IMG/VR virus record: IMGVR_UViG_3300036715_000791 | Span: 1 to 40,611 of that record | DNA from: a virus | Strand: one strand, 5' to 3' | Length of the DNA stretch: 40,611 bases | Part shown: positions 22,638 through 28,819 of the stretch, one piece after another | Layout: each line of letters opens with the position of its first letter | Numbering within the stretch: position 1 is the stretch's first letter | Program-made: the position numbers and the translations under genes | Notes under the pieces: model-generated | Told to the model about the DNA's origin: nothing | Databases searched by the model: none | Seen by the model: the letters and a program-made list of their open reading frames with translations, nothing else

Positions 22638-23639
22638 ATGATTGACCACCTAGCCGTTGATAACGCTAGGCTCAAAGACGAAGTGACTATGTGGCGGCTG
22701 ATCCAATACGGATCGGCCCCCCTAGCTCTAGGGCTAGGTGTCACAGTCGCCTCTACAGCCTATCCATTCATATCTGCCACGATGCACATGCCCTTGATGG
22801 GGGCGATTGTGGTAGCCGCCGCTATTCCATTTGTATCAGGGTACGCTGGGCATCTAACTGTTGATGCTAAGTCTCCTCTTGTACGGTTAGCGGCAGCCGT
22901 TGCCTTTAGTGGCTGTATTGCTCTAAGTGGTACTACAGTAGTTAATAGCAAGCAGTACGCTAACGAAACTGCTGCTGTCACCGCTACTGCTGAAGCTGCG
23001 GCTATCCAGACAGCTAGCTTAACTACCGCTTCAACGTTACAAGCTAAGCTGCTTGATTTACAACTAGCAGCTCAAACCACGTACAATAGCCAAGTGCGTA
23101 ACTGCACAGGCAAGAAACGTGAAGCTTGTAAGACAGAAGCTAAAGTTGTGTACGACGCTGCACTCAACCATTACACTGCACAGTTTACTACAACTGATGC
23201 TCACATTCCTCTAGCCAAGGTTACAGAAACTAAGGAGCTTAGTATCTATGACTTTGTACTGGCCTGTATTCCTGATCTATTCGCTGGCGTGCTTACTCTT
23301 GGGTTCTTTCATGCGCGTAAGCGGCGGGTTGAGTCTACTCTGCAACTGGTCTCAACGCATCAGCCACTGGTGCAAAAGGAAACCAAACGCGAAGTAGGCC
23401 AATTAGCCGCGACCAAGGGGGCGTTGGAGTCTGACCTGGAAAAGGGTACACTCCCCCTTAATGCAGTAGCCAAGGATGGGCAGATAGTAGCTCTACGGCT
23501 TGCTAAGCACTACGGCTTGCATCCTACTACTGTGCAGCGGGCGCTCAAGACTACTAAGAGCACTTACGTGCAGCAACGCAACGGCAAGAGCTACCTGAAC
23601 TTAGAGCAAAAAGTCGTTAAACTGTTCGGCGTTAAATGA
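22638..23639 (+). CDS. Multi-span membrane protein with C-terminal helix-turn-helix
   Basis: A 333-residue protein. Three hydrophobic segments lie in the N-terminal third (about residues 25-50, 55-75, 85-105), then an Ala/Thr-rich helical domain with two Cys, then another span (YDFVLACIPDLFAGVLTLGFF, about 215). After HARKRRVE the C-terminal 100 residues are soluble. They end in a helix-turn-helix-like segment, ALRLAKHYGLHPTTVQRALKT, with a wing-like KSTYVQQRNGKSYLNL. A DNA-binding domain fixed to the membrane is unusual; it could anchor phage DNA or sense the envelope. The helix-turn-helix assignment is by pattern only. Confidence 0.7.
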   Translation: MIDHLAVDNARLKDEVTMWRLIQYGSAPLALGLGVTVASTAYPFISATMHMPLMGAIVVAAAIPFVSGYAGHLTVDAKSPLVRLAAAVAFSGCIALSGTTVVNSKQYANETAAVTATAEAAAIQTASLTTASTLQAKLLDLQLAAQTTYNSQVRNCTGKKREACKTEAKVVYDAALNHYTAQFTTTDAHIPLAKVTETKELSIYDFVLACIPDLFAGVLTLGFFHARKRRVESTLQLVSTHQPLVQKETKREVGQLAATKGALESDLEKGTLPLNAVAKDGQIVALRLAKHYGLHPTTVQRALKTTKSTYVQQRNGKSYLNLEQKVVKLFGVK

Positions 23640-23640
23640 G

Positions 23641-23680
23641 CCAAAAGACTGTGTACACAAGCACAGTCTTTTGGCATAAT
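23641..23680 (+). promoter_or_regulatory. Hairpin-embedded promoter
   Basis: CCAAAAGACTGTG (23641-23653) and CACAGTCTTTTGG (23662-23674) form a perfect 13-bp stem. The -35 TGTACA (23652-23657) sits at the top of the stem and in the loop, the spacer is 17 bases, and the 3' arm abuts the -10 CATAAT (23675-23680). The following 45-base leader is nearly identical to that of the MazG gene. Confidence 0.75.
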
Positions 23681-23729
23681 AAACCCATCAAGACTAAAAC
23701 ACCTTTCTAAACAACCTGAGGATATGATC

Positions 23730-23957
23730 ATGAACATTGATAAAAAAGTAGATGAGTGGTACGCAGCGAATACAGATGGACTAGACAGTGATATCATGAA
23801 TGCTATATTCACTAACCTCGCCTTCGCTCTTATTGAGGAAGAGATTGTGGATGAGATTCGTGCTGACACAAGCCCAGAACTAGATGACGACTTTGGTGAT
23901 GTGTACTGGAACGGGTACAGGTTTGTAGATAAACCTGGACGCGAATACTCCTGGTAA
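23730..23957 (+). CDS. Small acidic protein, last rightward gene
   Basis: A 75-residue, strongly acidic protein (for example EEEIVDEIRADTSPELDDDFGD). The start at 23730 is seven bases after GAGGA, better placed than the ATG at 23724. It has its own strong promoter and a terminator, so it is probably abundant. Very acidic small phage proteins sometimes act as DNA mimics, but there is no motif to support that here. Unknown. Confidence 0.7.
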   Translation: MNIDKKVDEWYAANTDGLDSDIMNAIFTNLAFALIEEEIVDEIRADTSPELDDDFGDVYWNGYRFVDKPGREYSW

Positions 23958-23975
23958 TACCAGCTAGATACTAAA

Positions 23976-24007
23976 AAGAAAGCCCTCCAAGTGAGGGCTT
24001 TCTTCGT
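23976..24007. terminator. Bidirectional intrinsic terminator
   Basis: The stem GAAAGCCCTC/GAGGGCTTTC (23978-23987 and 23993-24002) has A-runs on the left and T-rich sequence on the right, so it can work on both strands. It separates the rightward early and leftward late operons. Confidence 0.9.
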
Positions 24008-24040
24008 TTTACACCTTCTAATCAGGTCGTCCAAATCAGG

Positions 24041-24131
24041 ACGTCCACAATCTCCACCACTCGATTCAGCTCGTAAGACTAGTGCTTGTAAAGGCCACCT
24101 GGTTTCGTGGCCGTGGTGGAGATCGTGGACG
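24041..24131. repeat. GTCCACCAC palindrome, copy 5
   Basis: GTCCACAATCTCCACCAC (24043-24060) and GTGGTGGAGATCGTGGAC (24113-24130) form an 18-bp stem with one mismatch. Inside lies a second hairpin, GGCCAC/GTGGCC (24093-24098 and 24107-24112). The left arm matches copy 3. It sits between the convergent operons. Confidence 0.85.
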
Positions 24132-24135
24132 CGAT

Positions 24136-24402
24136 TTAGAGGGCTGGCTTCTTTGGTTGCTTGGCTTCGTTAAACATGTGCGCTTCCAATGCCGCTAACC
24201 TTGTATCTACTGTGCGTAGCAACTCTGTCATCTCACCCATTGTTCGTGACGTAGCTTCCCCCCACGATACTTGTGCCTTCACGTAGAGCTCTACGATGGG
24301 GGCCAGCCAGCTAAAGAAGCGACTGAGGAAGATGAACACGATGAGAATCACAGTGCCTTGAGGCCACTGTTCAGCGAGAGTTTTGAGTAGGTCAGCTTCC
24401 AC
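24136..24402 (-). CDS. Small membrane protein of the lysis region (spanin- or holin-like)
   Basis: An 88-residue protein that starts with GTG after AGGGGTATAAC. It has one membrane span (TVILIVFIFLSRFFSWLAPIV) at about residues 17-37 and then a helical, probably coiled-coil region (ATSRTMGEMTELLRTVDTRLAALEAH) with a basic end. One span and a coiled coil fit an inner-membrane spanin or a small pinholin-type protein, but no partner outer-membrane lipoprotein is visible. It is the last late gene, separated from the endolysin by a terminator-like hairpin. Confidence 0.65.
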   Translation of the reverse strand: MEADLLKTLAEQWPQGTVILIVFIFLSRFFSWLAPIVELYVKAQVSWGEATSRTMGEMTELLRTVDTRLAALEAHMFNEAKQPKKPAL

Positions 24403-24427
24403 GTTATACCCCTGTTTCTTAGTAAAA

Positions 24428-24500
24428 CTTAGTTATTTAAATGAAAGTAGCAGGGTGTTTGCCTTGCTAACTTCTGAAGATTCGCGTACGTTTAGACGTT
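24428..24500 (-). terminator. Hairpin after endolysin, duplicate of the 17.2-kb terminator
   Basis: Read leftwards it has AAACGTACGCGAA, then AAGTTAGCAAGG-CAAACA-CCCTGCTACTTT, an imperfect version of the perfect stem at 17246-17275 with the same loop and flanks. It lacks a strong T-run, so it may only attenuate expression of the 88-residue gene. Confidence 0.7.
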
Positions 24501-24983
24501 ACGCATGAAGAAAAGAACACCTTTAGCTACACGGCGAGACCAGCCACGACCAAACTGTGTGAAGGTCTTAAGGTCTGTGAAGAATAGCAGGCGGCGCATA
24601 GCAAACGCAGTAGCTACGTACAAGTCACCATACTTAGCTAGCTGATCAGCCAAAGCAGCTAGCGTCTGGGGGCCAATCTGTCCATCCACCCCCACGCCCA
24701 GAGCTTCTTGCAGTAGTCTCTCTGCGCGCTCGGCACCAGAGTTGAACGCAGTGTCGGCAGCTAAGCACTTAAGCATTGAGTCCTGAAGGTAATGGAACTT
24801 ATCCCAGTAGTCGTGCTTAGCTATATCAGCAGCCTGCTCAAGTGTAACATCGCAGATAATAAGGTTAGGGTAAGCATTCTTGCTTACCCCATATTTCGTC
24901 TCACCACCTGGGTCCTGGGGGTCATTAACATAACCACCCTCGTCCTCCATTAGGCGTTTAAACCAAGTATTGAAGTCATTCAT
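24492..24983 (-). CDS. Endolysin, GH108-type N-acetylmuramidase
   Basis: A 163-residue cell-wall hydrolase. The glycosyl hydrolase 108 signature is EDEGGYVNDPQDPGGETKYG at residues 13-32, with the catalytic Glu in EGGYV. The second half, ALGVGVDGQIGPQTLAAL (about residue 93), is the peptidoglycan-binding domain that goes with this family. There is no signal peptide, so release needs the holin. The gene overlaps the holin gene by 8 bases. Confidence 0.93.
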   Translation of the reverse strand: MNDFNTWFKRLMEDEGGYVNDPQDPGGETKYGVSKNAYPNLIICDVTLEQAADIAKHDYWDKFHYLQDSMLKCLAADTAFNSGAERAERLLQEALGVGVDGQIGPQTLAALADQLAKYGDLYVATAFAMRRLLFFTDLKTFTQFGRGWSRRVAKGVLFFMRNV

Positions 24984-25248
24984 TCTTCACGTCCTGAGGT
25001 GGTGCGTAACCTACACGGTTGTCGGAGGGGGAAGTGATTTGTCCACGTTCAATGGTGGCCTTGAGGTCTGTGATAGACGCACGGCCCATCAAGCCCATGA
25101 CGCCCATGATTAGCACAGCACCCCCAGCTTGAGGCTCACCGCTATAGGCTAAAAAGAAACCATAAGCGATAGCTAACAAGGCTGCGACGTAGGTACGTGA
25201 ACCTTGGCCAGGGATTTGGTCTAATAAGTACTCAATAACATAATTCAT
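24976..25248 (-). CDS. Holin
   Basis: A 90-residue protein with two membrane spans: YVAALLAIAYGFFLAYS (about residues 20-36) and GGAVLIMGVMGLMGRAS (about 42-58), then a charged cytoplasmic tail. The size, topology and the position just before the endolysin fit a class II holin that times lysis. An AGGATA ribosome site precedes the ATG at 25248. Confidence 0.82.
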   Translation of the reverse strand: MNYVIEYLLDQIPGQGSRTYVAALLAIAYGFFLAYSGEPQAGGAVLIMGVMGLMGRASITDLKATIERGQITSPSDNRVGYAPPQDVKNE

Positions 25249-25308
25249 ACATGTATCCTATTTTAGTAAGAAGATTGGTGATAGTACAGCTTTATTTAGG
25301 CTATACGG

Positions 25309-26265
25309 CTAACGACGCAGCACAAACCGTACAGTAGCAGAGTGAGCCTCTAAGGCACCTACACTGTTACCGCTGAAGTGATTGCATTTGAACTTCAGAA
25401 TTGTACCTGCTGAGAGTGTTACCCCTATAGACACAATATGAACATAAATACCAATACGCCCATTCACAGGTAAGTTAGCCTCTCCTTGAGCGACAACCAC
25501 GTCAGCAGCAGTGGTGATTGTGTACGTAGCAATACCGTAAATGCCGCCGCTATTATTGTCTAGCACCGGCCTGCCTTCTGCCCAAATGTCATAGACACCT
25601 GTAGTAGGACATACCCAGTAGCCTGAGCCGTTAACTGTGGCACCTAGCGTATTATTAGACGTAAGTACCATAGTATGCGTAGTCTCAGTAGCTAGCCCGT
25701 TCTTCAAAGGCACAGCTACAGTGCATTCAGAAAACATAGCACTTTGCCAATCTAGACCACCTACAGCGTTTTTTACCATTAGTTGGCCCGTTGATCCCCC
25801 AGCTGGAATACCAGTGCCAGTAGCACCTGTAGCGCCAGTAGCACCTGTAGCACCTGTAGCGCCAACATCCCCGGATAGCCCAACAGACCACCCGCTTAAC
25901 GTACCAGTGCCAACGGCCCTATCAACTGCAACAACAAGTGATGTGCTAGTGTAAGAGCTAATCGTGCCTTCCATGTAGTGTGTGGCATCAAACGATGCCC
26001 TTACCCGTGTGCCGATAGACCATTGCAGATTGGTTTGAGCAGTAAAGGCAAATGTTTTGTTTACAGGGAAAGTTGTGGGTATTGCTTGAGAGCCTGTTGA
26101 AGATACTTGTAACTGCGCCGTAGATCCTAGCACCCTCACTGGTACGTTAGTGTTGTTCCCAACATACATGGCTGCCGTATTGCCGCCAGTGTCAGCAAGG
26201 CTAATCACCCCCTTCGCCAACGTTGTTGGCGCAGTGGAGTCCCTATTGAATACAACTTGCGTCAT
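25309..26265 (-). CDS. Tail fibre protein with collagen-like segment
   Basis: A 318-residue protein. The start at 26265 follows GGTGATTTT; longer starts would overlap the gene upstream. Residues about 138-158 are a short collagen-like stretch (GATGATGATGATGTG), followed by a beta-rich C-terminal domain ending in RFVLRR. This layout is usual for the outer part of trimeric tail fibres, which bind the host surface. It is the third fibre gene of the cluster and the last before the holin. Confidence 0.75.
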   Translation of the reverse strand: MTQVVFNRDSTAPTTLAKGVISLADTGGNTAAMYVGNNTNVPVRVLGSTAQLQVSSTGSQAIPTTFPVNKTFAFTAQTNLQWSIGTRVRASFDATHYMEGTISSYTSTSLVVAVDRAVGTGTLSGWSVGLSGDVGATGATGATGATGATGTGIPAGGSTGQLMVKNAVGGLDWQSAMFSECTVAVPLKNGLATETTHTMVLTSNNTLGATVNGSGYWVCPTTGVYDIWAEGRPVLDNNSGGIYGIATYTITTAADVVVAQGEANLPVNGRIGIYVHIVSIGVTLSAGTILKFKCNHFSGNSVGALEAHSATVRFVLRR

Positions 26266-26269
26266 AAAA

Positions 26270-26752
26270 TCACCACGCCTCTGTTGCCCATACTGCACCT
26301 GCAGCACCTACTGCTGCCGTGACGAATGCGGTAGTAGCAAGCTGTGTTGTATTTGTGCCTACTGAGGCTGTAGGGGCTGCAGGCACGCCTGTGAACGTTG
26401 GGCTCGCAATGTTGGCTTTTAGGTTTGCCGCTGCCGTGACAAACGCCGTGGTTGCTACCAGTGTACTACTATCACCAGCCGCCTGCGTAGTTGCTGTAGT
26501 TGTAGCAGGTATAGCAGCTAGCCCGTGTGAGTGGTCAGCGCGGGCGCGAACGTCTGATGCTCCTGCCGTGCTGGTTGTTGCCGTTGTTAATGGGGGCGCT
26601 ACAGAACTAACTGGGGCTACTTGCCGCGTCGCGCCAGTAGTTGACGTAACGAACTCCTCAACTACCCCCGGCGAAGTAGCCAAATAATAGATTGAGCTAT
26701 TTGCTAGCGTTACAGGCAGGGCCGTTACTTTGTTAAAACTTACTGATGTCAT
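26270..26752 (-). CDS. Tail fibre repeat protein
   Basis: A 160-residue protein made largely of phage-fibre repeats: STLVATTAFVTAAANLKANI and TTQLATTAFVTAAV, separated by ASPTFTGVPAAPTASVGTN. TAFV repeats like these form the shaft of many phage fibres. The C-terminus is AGAVWATEAW, similar to the SWTFEQW end of the next upstream gene product. It probably joins with the neighbouring gene products into one fibre. Confidence 0.75.
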   Translation of the reverse strand: MTSVSFNKVTALPVTLANSSIYYLATSPGVVEEFVTSTTGATRQVAPVSSVAPPLTTATTSTAGASDVRARADHSHGLAAIPATTTATTQAAGDSSTLVATTAFVTAAANLKANIASPTFTGVPAAPTASVGTNTTQLATTAFVTAAVGAAGAVWATEAW

Positions 26753-26759
26753 ATCTTAA

Positions 26760-27221
26760 TTACCATTGTTCGAAAGTCCATGATGCCCCGACGCCGCCTG
26801 TTAAAGCGATAACGGGTCTATGAGGGTCTGAGTTGTCTACTGTTATGTTAGTGCTACCAATGATTTGCTGTACTACTCCGTCAGCTCCTGGAGCTCCTGG
26901 AGCTCCTGTTAGCCCTGTTGGCCCAATTGCGGATGATGCGCGGTCAGCTACAAGACCTTCCTGTACGTAGACCTGTACGTTGTTAGAATCGCGCAGCTCA
27001 AACCGGTAGACGTATTGAAGGTCTAACCACACATCTGCTTCACCCGCAGCATTTAAGATAACAGGGTTAGTATTTAATGTTACCTTGTCCTTATCTTTGT
27101 ATGTAGCTAACGCAACGTTAGTACCTGAATAATAAGTGTATAGTTTACCTCCCGCCAGTGCCTTACCATTAGCATCATAGCCTCTGAACTTCAAGGGGGG
27201 AAATAAACTAGCTAACGCCAT
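26760..27221 (-). CDS. Tail fibre N-terminal adaptor protein
   Basis: A 153-residue protein. Its first 95 residues, with FRGYDANGKALAGGKLYTYY, NPVILNAAGEADVWLD and VYRFELRDSNN, have the pattern of N-terminal, virion-binding domains of podoviral fibres and tailspikes. A short collagen-like stretch (GPTGLTGAPGAPGADG) follows. It ends in SWTFEQW. It probably links the fibre to the tail. It overlaps the upstream gene by 10 bases. Confidence 0.8.
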   Translation of the reverse strand: MALASLFPPLKFRGYDANGKALAGGKLYTYYSGTNVALATYKDKDKVTLNTNPVILNAAGEADVWLDLQYVYRFELRDSNNVQVYVQEGLVADRASSAIGPTGLTGAPGAPGADGVVQQIIGSTNITVDNSDPHRPVIALTGGVGASWTFEQW

Positions 27222-27430
27222 TTTTCTAACCCCTCCAATTCCGCCGCGATTAAATCAGCGTTATGCGCTAAATACCCGTTAATTACATCAGCATCAGCCT
27301 CCCATGAAAAACCACGAGTAATTTTGCTCTTATCAAAATACTTATCAACTAATGTTACCTTGCCGTCGATAACTGTCCAAAATGCTTCGCAAATAGTCCA
27401 GCTTGTATCTTCGTTTTGTTTACACCACAT
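27212..27430 (-). CDS. Small protein of the fibre cluster, unknown
   Basis: A 72-residue protein with GGAG six bases before the ATG. It is rich in Trp and acidic residues (DTSWTICEAFWTVIDGKVTLVDKY, in shorter pieces) and has a helical C-terminus (IAAELEGLEKW). There is no membrane segment. It could be a fibre assembly chaperone, given its size and place, but that is inference. Confidence 0.65.
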   Translation of the reverse strand: MWCKQNEDTSWTICEAFWTVIDGKVTLVDKYFDKSKITRGFSWEADADVINGYLAHNADLIAAELEGLEKWR

Positions 27431-27440
27431 ATTAAACTCC

Positions 27441-28535
27441 TTATAAGGTTACTGTTGCATTGGGAAACTTAGCCAAAATAGCAGGTGCTACCAGCGCTGA
27501 TGTGCTGAATGGATTGTTACGTAAATCAAAAGTGATAGTATTTGCACTACTACCAAGGCTTGATACCCATGCTAACGCCTCTGGCTCTTGAATTGCTGTG
27601 TAACGTAAGGTGAAGGTTGTTGCAGCTGCGAAAGCTGACCCTAAACCAATTGTGATTAACTTTCGCAGCGATCTACAGCAAGTCGATTCGTCTGTGGTGC
27701 CGAACATACCTGTACATGTAACAAGTGCAGACAACCCGCCAAAATAGCATGATTGTAATGAAATGTTGTAGACGTGCATATTAATGGCATTAGACAGCGC
27801 TGGGTAATTTCCATGAGTAACTGATTGTAATGCACTATTAGAATAATGCATATTAGTGGCATCAGTCAGCGCTGGGTAATTGCCATGCGTCACAGATTGT
27901 AAGGCAGTGTTGTAGATGTGCATATTAATGGCATTAGACAGCGCTGGGTAATTTCCATGAGTAACTGATTGTAATGAAATGTTGTAATAATGCATATTAA
28001 TGGCATTAACCAGCGCTGGGTAATTTCCATGAGTAACTGATTGTAATGCAGTGTTGTAGACGTGCATATTTGTGGCGTTAGTCAGCGCTGGTAGTCTATA
28101 AAACAAGCCAGCAATGTATGCGGAGCTATTTGTATTGGTTTCCGCTGGGTTATCAGTGTTAAATAGCAAAGATGTAAGAGATTGTCCTGCTTGTGGAGTA
28201 ATCTCTGTATATGCTTGACGTGTGTTAACGTCGACATTGTGCGTACAAGCAGACCAATCTATCTGCCAATTGCACTGGATATTCGCTGCTATATTTTGTC
28301 TGCTGATCAACGTTCCGCCAACTGACGTGTACACACTAACAGTATAAGCACCAGAGGCTCTGCAGCTAAAATAATTACGATCACCTATGTCCAGCACGTT
28401 GCAAAACATGCCGCAAGCATCTGTTAGGCCATTCATAGTGGTGTCGGTCAGGATAGGGGGCGTTAACCAGCCATTTGATGGAGGAGACACGCCGCCACTA
28501 TTACTGTACAAACCAATAGTACCAAAAGGATGCAT
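27441..28535 (-). CDS. Leucine-rich-repeat tail protein, probable receptor-binding protein
   Basis: A 364-residue protein. The middle (about residues 145-270) consists of five to six repeats of exactly 24 residues, each with L-x-N-A-x-N-M-H-x-Y-N-x-x-L-QSVTHGNYPA. The spacing of hydrophobic residues and Asn is that of a leucine-rich repeat, a common ligand-binding fold. The C-terminus has a degenerate repeat (TITFDLRNNPFS). The start at 28535 follows GGGGGTG. The gene lies among fibre genes, so a role at the tail tip or as adhesin is likely but inferred. Confidence 0.75.
   Translation of the reverse strand: MHPFGTIGLYSNSGGVSPPSNGWLTPPILTDTTMNGLTDACGMFCNVLDIGDRNYFSCRASGAYTVSVYTSVGGTLISRQNIAANIQCNWQIDWSACTHNVDVNTRQAYTEITPQAGQSLTSLLFNTDNPAETNTNSSAYIAGLFYRLPALTNATNMHVYNTALQSVTHGNYPALVNAINMHYYNISLQSVTHGNYPALSNAINMHIYNTALQSVTHGNYPALTDATNMHYSNSALQSVTHGNYPALSNAINMHVYNISLQSCYFGGLSALVTCTGMFGTTDESTCCRSLRKLITIGLGSAFAAATTFTLRYTAIQEPEALAWVSSLGSSANTITFDLRNNPFSTSALVAPAILAKFPNATVTL
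27735..28106 (-). repeat. 72-bp tandem repeats in the LRR gene
   Basis: The landmark CAGCGCTGGGTAAT (or its last variant) recurs at 27795, 27867, 27939, 28011 and 28083, exactly 72 bases apart, on the plus strand. The copies are very similar even at silent positions, so they are young or kept alike by recombination. Repeat-number change would lengthen the protein in frame. Confidence 0.92.
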
Positions 28536-28536
28536 A

Positions 28537-28809
28537 TTACACCCCCACGCTAGGGCTTACTTTAGCCCGCTCATTAATAGAGCGACCCCAAATAGTGCTC
28601 GTGACAGAGCTAGCAAAGTAGTCGCGCCGCCCGTCGGCGTCAAGCTTAAACCCTTTTTCTGTTGCGTTTAAGCTGCTATCAGGTTTAGTATCGCTTAAGA
28701 TAACGCCTAAAGCGCCCTCTAAAACAACTACGCACCATACTGCGCCTGTTGCTAACTGGACCCAATCAGTGTTTGTTACAATTACTGTGCTTTGTGTTTG
28801 CAATGTCAT
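28537..28809 (-). CDS. Small virion-region protein, unknown
   Basis: A 90-residue protein. It begins with a beta-strand-rich segment (STVIVTNTDWVQLATGAVWC) and continues with VVVLEGALGVILSDTKP. There is no signal peptide. Its stop is one base from the LRR gene start and it is coupled to it. It might be a small tail or fibre-connector protein. I do not recognise it. Confidence 0.65.
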   Translation of the reverse strand: MTLQTQSTVIVTNTDWVQLATGAVWCVVVLEGALGVILSDTKPDSSLNATEKGFKLDADGRRDYFASSVTSTIWGRSINERAKVSPSVGV

Positions 28810-28819
28810 AGTTAAATCC

